Part shown: positions 23,815 to 35,901 of the stretch, in pieces
Layout of the letters: the number at the start of each line of letters is the position of its first letter
How positions within the stretch are numbered: the first letter of the stretch is position 1
Origin: Alitta virens
Taxonomy: Eukaryota > Annelida > Polychaeta > Phyllodocida > Nereididae
Assembly (NCBI GenBank): GCA_932294295.1
Contig: OW028585.1
Coordinates: 13,796,771-13,860,770, forward strand
Direction of reading: 5' to 3'
DNA: 64,000 nucleotides
The notes under the pieces: model-generated
Database searches by the model: none
Seen by the model: the letters and a program-made list of their open reading frames with translations, nothing else
What the model was told of the DNA's origin: nothing
Program-made: the position numbers and the translations under genes

Positions 23815-26800
23815 CTATTCCATAAATGTGTTTTCATTGTCCAGGGGGGTCACTCCCCCCATTTTACCAACTCCGGCGTAGGTGGGCCTCTCTGAATAGC
23901 TAGGGGGAGGTGCTCCTGAAAGAAAAAGCAATCAATCATTCAATCAATCAATCAATCAAGCAAGCAAGGAAATAACGTATTAGTCAATCAGTCAGTTAGG
24001 CAGTCAGGCAATCAGTCAGTAGGTCAGTCAGTCTCTATTTGTATCTACCTATCTATCTATCTATCCATCTATCCATCTATCCACTTATCTATCTATCCAT
24101 CTATCCATCTATCTATCCATCTATCCATCTATCCATCTATCTATCTGTCTGTCTATCTATCTATTTATCTATCTATATAGATCAGTACTTTACAAACCTT
24201 TTAGAAATAGGACCTACATGAAATGCATTATTCTAAAATGATGCAGCTTTAACGTTAACATGGCCATTAAGTTAAACACAATTACAAAATGAAGTAAATA
24301 ATAAATTAAATAAATATCGATTTTCATAACTAACATATTTTTAGAAATAAACTAAATGTAATTCCTCAATTTTCATTAATTTTACTGAATTTGATAACAT
24401 GGCAGTGAAAATTATAACACAATGATAAATAGGAAAAAAGAATAAAATATCTTTTTTAAAATGAACATACCAAATGAAGAGGCCATAAAGGGAGGGGGCA
24501 TAAACTGGGGGCCCGCAAACGGGGGGTACATCCCTGCTTCTCCAGCTTTGCCACCAGGGGTCGCTTCCTCATCATCATAGTCATCGTCATCCATTTCTGT
24601 GGGGTCAATTGTGATAATATCGTAAAGAAATATAAATTAAATAAATATTAAAAAATATATTTATCTCTTAAAATCTTATTTCCAATATCAAACAAAGCAT
24701 GGTCAGTATCCAAAACTTATAATGAAAATAGTACAACATGCAAAATATAATATTGTAATTTGCAGGGATTACATTGTTTGGACAGTTATTTTCTGGGAAA
24801 TAGTATGTTCTGAATGTTCCATTAAATCTGAATTTATTAACTAGAAACATAACATTGAAAGCATAAAAAAAATTAGTAATATAATCAAGAATATATTCTA
24901 GTCCAAAAAACTAAAAACTATATATGACCAATGATACTATTCTATATCTATGACATTAATAAATCTTTCGGGGATATCAGCATGCAGATATTGTTTGGGG
25001 TAGATTACAGGGTATTTTGTTTTACCCCATTGTGATATACATACCCCTGACAGCAATGACCTCCACCCTATCTCTGCCCCTGTTCTTGACAATTAGGACT
25101 GCAGCAACCACTATGACCAAGACGATCAAAAGACCTATGCCCAAGTACTGAACGATTGGCACCCATGCGGCTGAAATAATAATAATAATTAAAATGATCA
25201 AAATATCATTTATATACTCAACAATTACCTACATAAAGCATTGCTGTACAAAGGAATTATTAAAATAATTTAAAGAAAAACATACTTACATTGCTTAATA
25301 TTAGATGATTATTATAAAATTACAGCGAAAACTTTATTTTACCTAGTTAATAATTTTTGACAACAGACATTTACATATAATAACTCCGCTCAAGCTGACT
25401 TTTTTTTTTAATCAAATTTCACCGAAATAATTGTTTTTTTTTCTATGGGTTGCCCACTGGGGAGCCTCTTAATTGCCATATTAAACTGACTTTTTTTTTT
25501 AAATTAAATTTCACCAAAATAATTGTTTTTTTGTTTTCTACTGGTAGCCCACTGGGGTGCCTCTTAATTGTTGATAGCAGATTTCAAATTTAATGTCCTC
25601 ATGTTTTTGGTTAAATACATGGTTTAATTATGTATTTTAGCTGGATATGTCAAAAAGTTGTGGATGGATTCGGTTAAATCTTAGTCGATAATGCCCAATA
25701 AAATATATTATTAAATTACAGAGGTGATCTGGGCCATACATTCTTCTGTAATAATTTCAATTTACTTTTTGCTGTATAATTCAATCTGATTCTGCTGTTT
25801 TTATAATTGCAAAACATAATGTTTGAAGAAAATGTTGTTCCTTATTGCCTATATATACAGTTTTCTGTAATTTAAATAGGATTTCTATTTTATACCACAA
25901 GTGAACATTTATGATCAAAACAGGAAGACGTTAATTTTGAATTCCACATGGACTGTATAATGTATAGTTATGGCTAAAATAGGCAATTTGACCTTTATGT
26001 TCGTTGCGACACGAAATCAAATGATTCTGCTATCGTTGATACATATCAATGTTCTACTGTTGTCCAATGAACAGTCACTAATATAGTGGTTGAAGGGAAA
26101 ATAAAATAATTATAACTCTTTATTTCGCAGTCATAGACTGGATAAAACAACATATTTGCATATTTCTTGGTGTATTGTTATAAATAAGCATGTATACTAC
26201 ACTGTACAGTTTGAAATTATTCTGTAAAATTAATAAAATTGTATAAAAATAGAGGAAATGAATTATCTAAAAAGGTACTTGATCTTAAACTGATAAAATC
26301 ATGTAAATAATTAAGATAAAATGGTTAAAACTGTACTATTAGCATTTCGTTTTTTATAATGAGATATTTTATGTAGGGTAAAGTTGGTTAATATGGGCAT
26401 ACTTTTGTTTGGCTAATGGTGTAATGAAAGTTAATATGGAAAATACATAATTATTTTTGCTTGATTTTATTTAGGCAATAAGCTATAAATCCTGAGCATA
26501 TAATATATATTTTTTTAAATAGTTTTGAAATTGTATCACTTAGAAAAATATAAAAATAAATAGTGCCCGTATTAAACCACAGTGGGGTTTTATGGGCATC
26601 TCAATCTGAAAATATCAGCACTAAAATGCCCACATTAAACGGTACTAATTTCAATTATAAATGCATCACATGGCCATTGCAAATGAGTAAGAATCGAAGA
26701 AAAGAGTGTTCTTTATGAAAAAAATATCAGGTTGATATATCTACGCTAAATTAGCATATTCTACCAGCTATTCCCCTAAACAAAAACAAACAAAGAAATG

Positions 26801-29800
26801 ACAGGTAAATATTTAAGTCTGCATTACGTGAAAACTATAGCAGCCTCAAATGTGCTGTCTGCTCTACAGATGATGACTTTGAATATACTTGAAAATTCCA
26901 CCAGGTGTGAGCATGTACCACTGATGGCTTTCAGTAACTGAGAGGTGCCCATATTATACTGCTGCCCATATTACCCAACTTTACACTATAATAATAATCT
27001 ATTATCAATAACATTAGACACAACAAAATGGTTTTTGTTTGCACTAAATACCATAATGATAAAGTAATATCAGTAAGATATAGGACACAACGTTAATTAA
27101 CCATAATTACAAATCTAAATGTGGTACACCATACAATGACACAGTGGTTACATTTTGAGACATGACGACATGTACACCGGAAAATGTCAATGTACAATGA
27201 TAGGCTGAGTTGTACATAACATTTGAGGGTGTACATATCTCATGTCTCACAATGTAACCATTGTGTTATTGTTTTGTACCACTAAACCCCAATATTTTTA
27301 TTGTCAGTGTGTTATTTTCCATTTTCATTGTTTATGATTCACTGGAAAATAGCGCTCTATCTAAAATTCGTTTAGTGAATTAATGCCAGTTACTTATTTA
27401 CTTCTGAGTGCTAAGCAGTGTGATTGGCTAAATACAAATACTGTCTTTTTGAGGTTGTAGTTGGCTCAAAATACTGCCTTTTGTTATAGTAACAGGCTTT
27501 TGTCATTGTTTTATTGTAGCGGTGACCCTAATAACTGCCTTTTGTCCATTCATTATTGCTCTATATCATGGAGAGAATATAATTATGGTATAAGGTAGGT
27601 AAGTAGATGGACAGTTGTGGATCTACATGAGGACCCCTTTAGTAAAAAAAACAAACATACTGCCTTTTACCATGTTGATAACAGTCAAGAGTACATCATG
27701 TATATATATATCTATATATCTTATGCTTAGTGTTTAGTATTGTTATTGAACCTGAACTGTTGTGCTAAAACTATTTGTTGGTGCTTTTTTAAACAGTATT
27801 ATTACTATTATTTGTTTAGTTCGGGTGCTTTTGAATTTCTTAGACAGACTATGAAATGTTGATTAGTATTAGTCACAATATAGCTCTACTTATTTAATTA
27901 TTTTAACTGTTGATCCATGTATTTCTATTATCTTTTTATTTTTTGCCATTTATTATTTCGTCAGCTGACACATGTATCAATTTGATATTTTGCTGTTAAT
28001 AATCTATCATTTACTTTTTAGCAGATAACTTACGTTGAGAAGGGGTACACCCCTGCTTTTCAGTGGTATCACCACAGGTGGCGCCACCGCATGCTTGTAG
28101 CCTTAACAGTCGTCTGTCACGTGACTGCGTACAGGGACCCCCTTGACATTCGCATTGTGACCAATCGGACCAGGGAGACATAAGACAGTTGATCTTTGGG
28201 GTCACACAAGGCTCTGCAAAATGTTAAGTAAAAACAAATATCATTATTAACCACTAACTTTTAAAATATTGAAATATAATAGAAAATAACTGAGAAGAGT
28301 AAAAATAGGAGAGAATTGAATTTCTAATTTTTTTTTAATTCTCATATCTAGAATAGATAATAATCGTAAGATCTGCTATCTGTTGAGTTAATTAATTCCA
28401 GAAAAACTTTACTGTACACATAGCTCAAATATAATATAATATAATATAATATAATATAATATAATAGAATAGAATAGAATAGAATAGAATAGAATAATAC
28501 TTCTATATAATTATGTTTCTGGTGTGAAAAATCCATTCTAGAATATGACTACAGTGGAATAGTATTTAATTATCAATATGAAGTACTGCAGCATTCTTGA
28601 TATATTCATCTTGTTATAAATAGCCCTAAATGATTTATTTATAGATTGTATGAAACTAACTTCTCTCGCAGGTGACAGGTGTCACCCTAACACTGACGTC
28701 AGTAGCCACGCCCTCTGCAGTGCGGCCCTCTAGCGGATGGAAGCGGAGGTACCGAGCAACAGGAGGTTCTGCAAAGCTCTCAAGGGTGGGGAAAGAATAG
28801 TCGTTAGGGCCTGTCAGTACCTGTAATACAAAAATAAACAGATGTTATTATATCATGATACTTGGCAAAATACACTGACGAAATATAACAATATTATTCA
28901 GAAAATAAATATGAGAATAATAGTAGTATTAGAAGTAAAATTTTATTTATCGTCGTTTCAATTCACGGAATCACGTACATTGTTCAAGACAAAATAGACG
29001 AACCAAGAAGCTTCTGTACGACATACTAATAATAATACATAAATCTAATAGGAGTGACAAATATATAATAAATATGGCACATTTCTGTATAGCACTTCAT
29101 TTTAGGTTCAGCACCTTTTGAGTGAGCATTGTTACAAGTTATCACAAACAGCTCTTTAATAAATTAATGCATTTGACTAGTCATTTCTACATTTTGGTTG
29201 AGATTGTAGTTTAAAAAAATTAATATATCGTTATCATAACTTTATACGAATTTTTTAAATGTCCAAATATAGCATCAGCATTTGGTATCACAATTATAAT
29301 GAAATATGTCTATCATTTTGGCTAGGCTTAATAACGGTATTCCAGACAGCATTCCAAATCATTTCAACGTCAGCGCGACGTCAGCGATGTTAAAACGATG
29401 TTGTAATGACAGCAGCCTACATGGAAATGATGCTGGGCCGATTTGGAATACTATCTGGGATGCACTCCTATATGAAACTTTGACAGATTTACCCTGGTTA
29501 TGGAAAACTGGCAATATGAAATAACACTACTTAATCTGATGATATATTTTTTTCATTTGTGCATTATTCCTATAATTTATTTACTGTAACGTTAAGATTC
29601 TTACCTGAATATTTCCCCTCTCATCTTTCAGATATTCAAAGAGAGCGGCAGAGTCATTGGAGTATGAGACGATATACCGGGTAATCCACGACTCCTTCCT
29701 CGGGATCAAGTTTTGAGCCGTTTCTTCGTAAAATCCGCCTTGGGTCAAGATTCCGTTAATCGCTTTCGGCAACGCTAGATCAAACTGCAATTTTGGGGAA

Positions 29801-32252
29801 ATATATTTTTAATTAAAACGAACATTGATAGTACCTGTATATCTAATACTCAATCAGATTTACAGTTAGTTTCATATAATACAGTCGACTCTAGCTGTCT
29901 GTAGTGACCTGTACCTGGCTGTGGTCTAAACATGCTAAATCCAGCTGCTTCTGTCCACTTCTATTGCTAATAATCGGCTTACATCTATCACCAGATAAAA
30001 ATAAACCATTATCATAAATATGTACTTTTAGATTCAGTTTTGAGTAGCCAGCTATGACAGCTTTGTCTAGTTTCAATTTGACAGGCCACTTTTAATGAAA
30101 CTAACTGTAGTTCTAAGTTTAAATTTTGATATGCAGCTTGATGCCCTAATTGTTAGATATCTACCAATTCCACATTGGCCACCTCTACTGAAAGAATGAA
30201 AATCCCAGGTTCAATGCTTTGCCTGGCTCTTTTAGTCTACATGAACTACATTTCAGCTGGATGTCGATCGCATGAGATGTTAAATTGGATAATTTTCAAT
30301 TATGTAAACGAACCCACCTGTATATATTGCTCATTGAGGATGTCAGCACTTAATGAGAGTGATTGGTGTTTTATCCTCATGGGGGCACCACCGTAGCGGA
30401 AGGCGTAATTTCTTTTTTCGACCTTAAATTGAATAAATCGGTAAGAGTTAATTTTCATGAACCGTTTCTCATAATAATAATGTTCCTCAATATATCTGGG
30501 ATCAAACTTATCGTAGAACAGCAGAAGGCCCATCTTTTTTTTTATTTGAGCCCACATGGAAGTAGAACAGCAAGTTTGATACTTCAAAATGTTTGCAAGA
30601 ATGTCAACTTTCTGTACTTAAAACTTTGATGCCTGAGAATGCTTTCCATTGTATATAATAAATTAAATATTTTATTCATCAAATCATCAATGGGAAGAAA
30701 AAGTAACAGAGCCTACACTATGACCGTAGTACATAAGAAACAATAAGATGACGTCACTACACCATTGTTGCATGGATGACATCACAATATTGAAACGACG
30801 CAGGCCGGATTTTGAAGGCGTATCTATCCTCTGTACATAGAGGATGGACCGATTGGCCACTAAAAAATTTCACACTCAAAATAAAATAATGACGTCACAA
30901 AGCAGCAGTACACTGACCTTGCCTGTCCACACTTTAGGAGTTCATAGTCAGATTTTTGAAGAGAAATGAAAGCAGTGATCTGACGATTGTTATTTGTTCA
31001 CTAAAAACTACAATGACAATTTTTGGTCAGTGAAACTTCATTGCCATTTCGCTGAGATTTGTGGGAAAATAGATTCTGATGATGTCACAACAGTTCAAGT
31101 GACGAAGTTAGTTTATGACGTCATTGCAGGCACCTCATTTTCATTTTATAATCCTCCCAGAATGCATTATTCACAAAAATGGCACCATCAACAATGGCGA
31201 ATTTAACAACAACAAATGTTAAAACAACCTCAGGTTTGTTATTATGGCTGATGAAAACAATTTCTCTTAAAAAAAGTACAGACAAGTGTGTCCAGTTTTA
31301 TTAGTAAGCCTAATTTCAACGCCTCTCAGCTGTGATGGGAAAATAGAACTAGGCGCCTACTGCGAAAGTTTTTAGAGGCAAATCGGCTCATCTAGGATAG
31401 GATGGGATAGGAAATGGCAAGTGCAGCCCTCTATTAATAGCGAAGGGATACCTTCTTAGCGGGGTCTCCTAACATTATGCATAAAATGTGAGTTCTGTAA
31501 TTTAATTTATAATATATATATATATGAATGTGAAATAAATGAATGAATCTGAAAAAAAAAATCTTAAGGCAAGTTCTTGCCGCTATCGAGGGTTGGTCGA
31601 AGAGGTGAGAGAGAGAGGAGGAGTCTGCCCATGTTACACATTAACCCTATGGGTGGGGTCTTTTACTTGCCTTAGCATAGACACTTGAGTACATGGGAAT
31701 ATTTACTACAGTTGAGAACAACAACAATACAATTTACACTTCTTATATCTCTAACGTATTAAAATAGAAAAACAAATATTTCCATGGACTACCTGGAAGG
31801 GTCTGTCCAGTTTGTCGTTGACCATGTAGGCAGGGGGGCTGAACATCCGGGTGACATCATTGTCAGGGTTTAGTCGAAATGTGCTGACCGATTTGATCCA
31901 TGTGTTAGGATCTCCCCTGCAATCTGAGAAAAGAAAAAAAAAACATCAAGGGAATTAATGGATTGATGGATGAATGGATGAATTTTGACAAGTTCAAAGA
32001 ACTTTTGGATTCTATTTGTTGGCCTCGGCAGAATTTAAAAGAAATTTAAACTTAATGAATAAATTAATGAATGAATAAAAACCCCTGCATCATCTTAAGG
32101 TGGAATGAATGAATGAATTATGGATGATTGTAAGAAGCACAAATAATTCCATTGCTAAAACAGTCCATGATAATTTCTAATAATATTTATTTTGGGTTCG
32201 TTTCTTCATGAAATAAATATATATATATAATATATATATATATATAATATAT

Positions 32253-32311
<59 letters not shown>

Positions 32312-32712
32312 TTATTCATACACAGTATATCAGAATACAGGTTTAGAAAAGAATGAATTATAATGAAAGGATGTATGCAAATTTAAGATACCATAACAAA
32401 AGTTAAAAAATGTGATTTTGTGTATATTGATAAAAAATTAGTTCTACTATATATGGCCATTATGTTCCTGTCAAAAGTTATGGTGTAGAACTGAAAAATT
32501 ACAATATTAAAGCACGATTAATAAAAAAAAAATATATTTATTCGAAGTAAAACATGTGATACAACAATTGAATTTATCAAATATAATAAATTATTACACA
32601 AAAATTAATAAAACGAGTACTTACATTGGCAGCAATACTGGTATGAGCTTGAAGATATTCCAGAAATAAAAGCCAAAAATATGGACAATATGACCCAGAA
32701 TTTGTCCTTCAT
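23815..32712 (-). CDS. Gene A: discoidin (F5/8C)-TSP1 type I transmembrane receptor-like protein
   Basis: Nine exons: 32712-32625, 31923-31793, 30422-30318, 29784-29605, 28820-28661, 28213-28034, 25170-25045, 24596-24471 and 23915-23815. All introns are GT...AG and phases join to give 398 residues. Signal peptide about 1-20 (MKDKFWVILSIFLAFISG), then YCCQYC. F5/8 type C domain about 40-221, with YIQFDLALP, ESWITRYIVSYS and PPVARYLRFHPL matching conserved strands and a closing VTC. TSP1 repeat about 226-279 with WSDW (C-mannosylation-type WxxW), CGGATC and closing Cys. Transmembrane helix about 284-310. The acidic/Pro-Met-rich cytoplasmic tail contains PPPSY, a PPxY motif for WW domains. F5/8C domains bind phospholipids, glycans or collagen in other families; the ligand here is unknown. 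Closest relative in the window is gene B. No kinase domain. Exon joins are inferred without transcript data. Confidence 0.85.
23935..24180. repeat. CAATCAAT / CTATCCAT microsatellites in the last intron of gene A
   Basis: A short CAAT/AATC tract at 23937-23965 is followed by CTAT/CCAT tetramers at 24041-24180. The second tract is in reverse orientation to the GATA array at 22.7-23.2 kb. Together they flank the last coding exon of gene A. Confidence 0.9.
25395..25575. repeat. Tandem duplication of about 90-100 bp in gene A intron
   Basis: Two adjacent copies of a block running from a poly-T, through AATTTCACC(G/A)AAATAATTG and a second poly-T, to GCCCACTGGGG...GCCTCTTAATTG. Lies in intron 6 or its neighbour on the minus strand. 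Confidence 0.75.
26374..26990. mobile_element. MITE with GGGTAAAGTTGG inverted ends
   Basis: The left end TA-GGGTAAAGTTGGTTAATATG and right end CATATTACCCAACTTTACAC-TA are inverted copies of about 24 bp. They continue with GGGCA/TGCCC and are bordered by TA, as expected for Tc1/mariner-type insertion. Internal GCCCGTATTAAAC and GCCCACATTAAAC motifs repeat the terminal theme. No transposase, so non-autonomous. Confidence 0.75.
27119..27287. mobile_element. Short MITE with about 45-bp inverted ends
   Basis: The left arm starts GTGGTACACCATACAATGAC and continues through CAGTGGTTACATTTTGAGACATG. The right arm is its complement (CATGTCTCACAATGTAACCA ... GTACCAC). Total about 168 bp, intronic in gene A. 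Confidence 0.75.
28427..28497. repeat. ATAAT / AGAAT pentanucleotide microsatellite
   Basis: ATAAT-type pentamers change abruptly to AGAAT pentamers within one tract. Intronic in gene A between its F5/8C and TSP1 exons. Confidence 0.9.
29341..29460. mobile_element. MITE family B, copy 2
   Basis: 120 bp with ends TCCAGACAGCATTCCAAATC and GATTTGGAATACTATCTGGGA and internal GATGTTAAAACGATGTTG blocks. Lies in a gene A intron, 120 bp from an F5/8C exon. Confidence 0.85.
30178..30300 (+). mobile_element. SINE-2 fragment
   Basis: Segment with CTACATGAACTACATTTCAGCTGG ... GCATGAGATGTTAAATTGG matches the SINE-2 body at 18590-18640. The tRNA-like head is degraded. Confidence 0.6.
30735..31125. promoter_or_regulatory. 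Cluster of TGACGTCA palindromes (CRE/ATF-like), partly in a repeat
   Basis: Exact TGACGTCA occurs at 30749-30756, 30890-30897 and 31116-31123, with a near-match TGATGTCA at about 31080. This is the CREB/ATF consensus. The first site lies in a segment also seen in reverse at 63855-63880 (TAGTGACGTCATCTTATTGT), so it is repeat-borne. It lies in gene A intron 2. Regulatory function is only possible, not shown. Confidence 0.35.
31560..31692 (-). mobile_element. SINE-2 fragment, reverse orientation
   Basis: The complement of 31620-31690 reads CTATGCTAAGGCAAGTAAAAGACC then CACCCATAGGGTTAATGTGTAAC, matching 18655-18710. The head is not recognisable. Confidence 0.6.
32215..32308. repeat. (AT)n microsatellite
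   Basis: About 90 bp of alternating AT with occasional AATAT interruptions, in gene A intron 1. Confidence 0.95.
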
Positions 32713-34543
32713 TCTTTTAAATGAAAACTAATAATCCACAACAATTCTGTTTAAGTTTTATTTCAGTTTTACCTATTTCTTAATAAACTGTTTAAGTCAC
32801 AACCAAAGATTGGACTATGCTATAACTGCGCATGCGCAAGAGCATGCTCAGTGAACAAAACAATCATTGGAGTGTATCAAAGAATGTTTCCCACACAAAA
32901 ACAGTATCCAGTAACAATTATGAAGGTTACAAATGAAATATGATATTGTAAAGAAAGATATTGTTAACAATTTGTTGATATTACGAAACCAATAATCAAA
33001 TTTATATGCTAACTACTATACAAAATTAGAAGGAAGATATTGTCTAAAATAGTCTGTTGATATTGCGTGTTATATAGTAACCTAAAAAACCAGCTCTCTC
33101 ACCAACTGAGCTAAAGGGAATTTTCCACTAGCTGGGTGGCTAGTAGGCGAGGTGCTGAATTGCTGTAGGGATCTTTTACTATACAGAGAGAGAATTTATT
33201 TGACCAAATTAAATAAAACAAACAAAAGGAGCAAATTACAAAGAACAACAATAAGCAGTAAATAAATAAAATAAAATAAAAAAAGTCTAAATACATATAA
33301 TCACTTTACCTTTGGTCAGGAGACATCCACTAAGTTCTTATTTAAAAAAACGCTGACTGGATGCCCCCTTAAACTCATATTTAAAAAAATAATAATGATA
33401 AAATTAAAATAAGAAATAGAAAAATAAAAAACAATTAATAAAAATAAAGAATTAATAAAATACATTTATATAATAATGATGGTATGAAAATGAAAGTATG
33501 GCAAACAAATTGCAAATTTAATAAAAAAAGTTTACAACAGGGATAAGTTCTTAATTGTGATTGTGTACTATATGATACTACTAACCAATATTTATATGGT
33601 CTTCTATTTTTCTTCATGTTATTTGAATTAAAAAATTAAATTTCTAATATGTCATTATGTAAAGTTAATGTACATTGAGACAATATTTAAGTTTAGTCAA
33701 AAAGGCTAACATTCTAGACATTTTAATAACTTTTTAGACATCTTACTAAGGTTTTTTGGTAATGTCATATACGGCATTAGTAATAAAACCACATGTCAAT
33801 TTATATGACTATGGCCGAATGATTAGCTAGATAAAATGACTAACTTGTTAGTCAAAGTGACTATTTGGAGTTTAGTAATTCAGACTCATTCTAGACAGTA
33901 CTGATATTTAGGATTTGACCCTTTCCAGGATCACCAACAAACTGAGTAATTTCATAATCCCCATTCACAGGTTTATATTCTCTGCATTAATTAGCTCACA
34001 GGCATTAGCTTGCAATTTTGATAATTGTGGTGAACTGTTTGGGATCCTATACAGAAAGTGCTGCAATAGTGGCATGTGAATTTCATTGTAATCAGGTTCT
34101 AAATAGAAAATGCTTGTAACAATAGCATGTGAATTTCATTCAGTATTTTGTTCATCAATGTTTCTGTCCTGAACTAGTGATTGTCACTCATGATTATTTA
34201 AAATAAACTTTATACTATAACAATGCTAATCTATTATCATTATTGTCACTATTATTATTCGTGAAATATTCAATTAAATTAATAAATTGTAATCGGTGAC
34301 TCGGGAGATTTAAGTTTACCTTTAAACGCCTGGGTGGCCTCTCGACAGCGGTCTTAAGACCTTAGAGAGGCTTCCCACACATAGAGAATAATACCAATTG
34401 AATATCGTTTTACTTGTGTATTTGTCTACGTATGTTTTAATTAGTGCTTGTATGTTCATTGTGTGTCTCTTTGTGTAAATAAATGTCTTTGTCTGTTTTG
34501 TCTGTCTGTCTTTAAGCATTGAACTCTGCAGAATTAGAAATAA
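32713..34543. other. Upstream flank of gene A and repeats; no gene seen
   Basis: Probable promoter region of gene A, but no TATA box or initiator can be assigned. At 33085-33190 the complement contains a tRNA-like head (TTTAGCTCAGTTGGTGAGAGAGC), suggesting a third SINE type. Segment 34440-34515 (AATAAATGTCTTTGTCTGTTTTGTCTGTC) matches the tail at about 400-437. No coding exon found. Confidence 0.4.
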
Positions 34544-34673
34544 ACCCAGATAACATTCCAAATTGGGCCAGTGTTGTTTTCATATTGGCCACCATCGGGA
34601 CAAAAACGTACCAAAATCGCCGACACTGCGCCGATGCTGTCGTGATTTGGAATGCGATCTGGGCCGATAACAA
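34544..34673. mobile_element. MITE family B, copy 3
   Basis: Ends ACCCAGATAACATTCCAAATTG and GATTTGGAATGCGATCTGGG are inverted; the interior holds GATGCTGTCG/ATCGGGAC-type blocks. Overlapping long frames on both strands here are incidental. Confidence 0.85.
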
Positions 34674-35173
34674 GAGGGTTGTGCAATTCACCCAAAAACT
34701 GGCATAGGCTCTGCTGCCCACAATTACCTGAAACACTTTTGCAGAAAAAACCAGATGTCCTCTCTGAAGTCCACCCTGTCGACTTAAACATCCGCGACTG
34801 ATTTCAGCCAATCAGAGGCCGTCTCATTGGCAGCTGAGCGTCTCCAAGTCTCGCGGAGTGCGCTTTAGACCTTATTATTATTAGTATACCGCTATTTTCA
34901 ATGGTTAAATCCAGCTAATGCCTGTGATTAACCTTAGACAATGTTCATTTAAGCTTACCATAAACAGAGAGTATATCAAACTGAAAGAAACTATAATTAC
35001 TGAATATATTGGCAATCTTTTACAGGGATGTGTTCCAATTTTGCACGAAAAAAAAAAAACAATTCATTATCAATGTACGGTGACTGGTGCTGCTTCTTGC
35101 GTTTTATTTTTTCCATTTATATTCTAAATTTGTATATATTATGTGAGATGATTATTTTAAATTATTGAACTAT

Positions 35174-35176
35174 TTA
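35174..35176. repeat. TTA target-site duplication, left
   Basis: TTA immediately precedes the left inverted repeat and is repeated after the right one (39898-39900). A 3-bp TWA duplication is typical of PIF/Harbinger elements. Confidence 0.85.
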
Positions 35177-35220
35177 AGGGGGTTTCACACATAGCCGGAT
35201 CAGACGCAGGAGCGTCCCGG

Positions 35221-35720
35221 AGGTCAACTCCGTAATACTCCCGCATACTCCGGGGAAAGGCGTATAGACATCTTGTTCATGTCCGGGAGTGTCCGGCATT
35301 GTCCGGCATGGTCCGGTATCTCCGGGGGACTCCGGCAAAAAAATTAAACATGTTTAATTTTTCATGCCGGAGATCCCGGAATAGTGAAATCCGTGTTGGG
35401 CCGTGTAGATCCGTGTAGACTCCCAGTAGACTCCGTCGATCTCCGGGGACCTCCGTATTGACACCGAAACACTTCGTGTGATCTCCGGCTAAGTCCGGCG
35501 TCAACCGGGCGTGAAAAGTACGCTCCGGAGAGCACAAGGAGCAACTCGGTTCCACACGAGTGAACTAGGACCAACACGGAGTCTAAACGGAGTGAACAGG
35601 GAGAGCGGGTTTACATGTCATTTGCTTGACCCGGTTAACTCCGTTATGTACACGGTGTCACACGAGATCAATGCGGACATACAGGAGTGAACTGGGTGTC
35701 AAGACGGAGTTAATTAAACT
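35221..35720. repeat. Left subterminal CCGG/CTCCG motif region of Harbinger
   Basis: Dense, irregularly spaced GTCCGG, CTCCGG, ATCCGTGT, ACGGAGT and related motifs, 10-20 bp apart. The mirror region is 39520-39840. These fit multiple transposase or accessory-protein contacts near the transposon ends, by analogy with known Harbinger systems (inference). Confidence 0.65.
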
Positions 35721-35901
35721 GACACGGAGTGAGTACGGATGCCTGAGTATATATACAACCGCCGTCTTTGGAGAAGCATCATTCCACCGCCCGCCGTTCA
35801 TCGTTGATCATCGAAGTAATTCATTTATCATCCACCATTTCTTCTGGATATTACCTTCTGGATTGCTGCTGCTGCTACTGCCGTTTCTTGAATTAACCAC
35901 C

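Noticed and set aside
24412..24594. Separate small protein starting MDDDDYDDEE
   Set aside because: It is exon 8 of gene A: acceptor CCCCACAG lies just upstream and donor GTATGT at 24470; the rest is intron.
34512..34811. Overlapping frames on both strands at 34.5-34.8 kb
   Set aside because: They overlap MITE-B copy 3; no domain or splice support.
35277..35577. Minus-strand frames in the left Harbinger end
   Set aside because: They lie in the GC-rich subterminal motif region, where stop codons are rare by composition.
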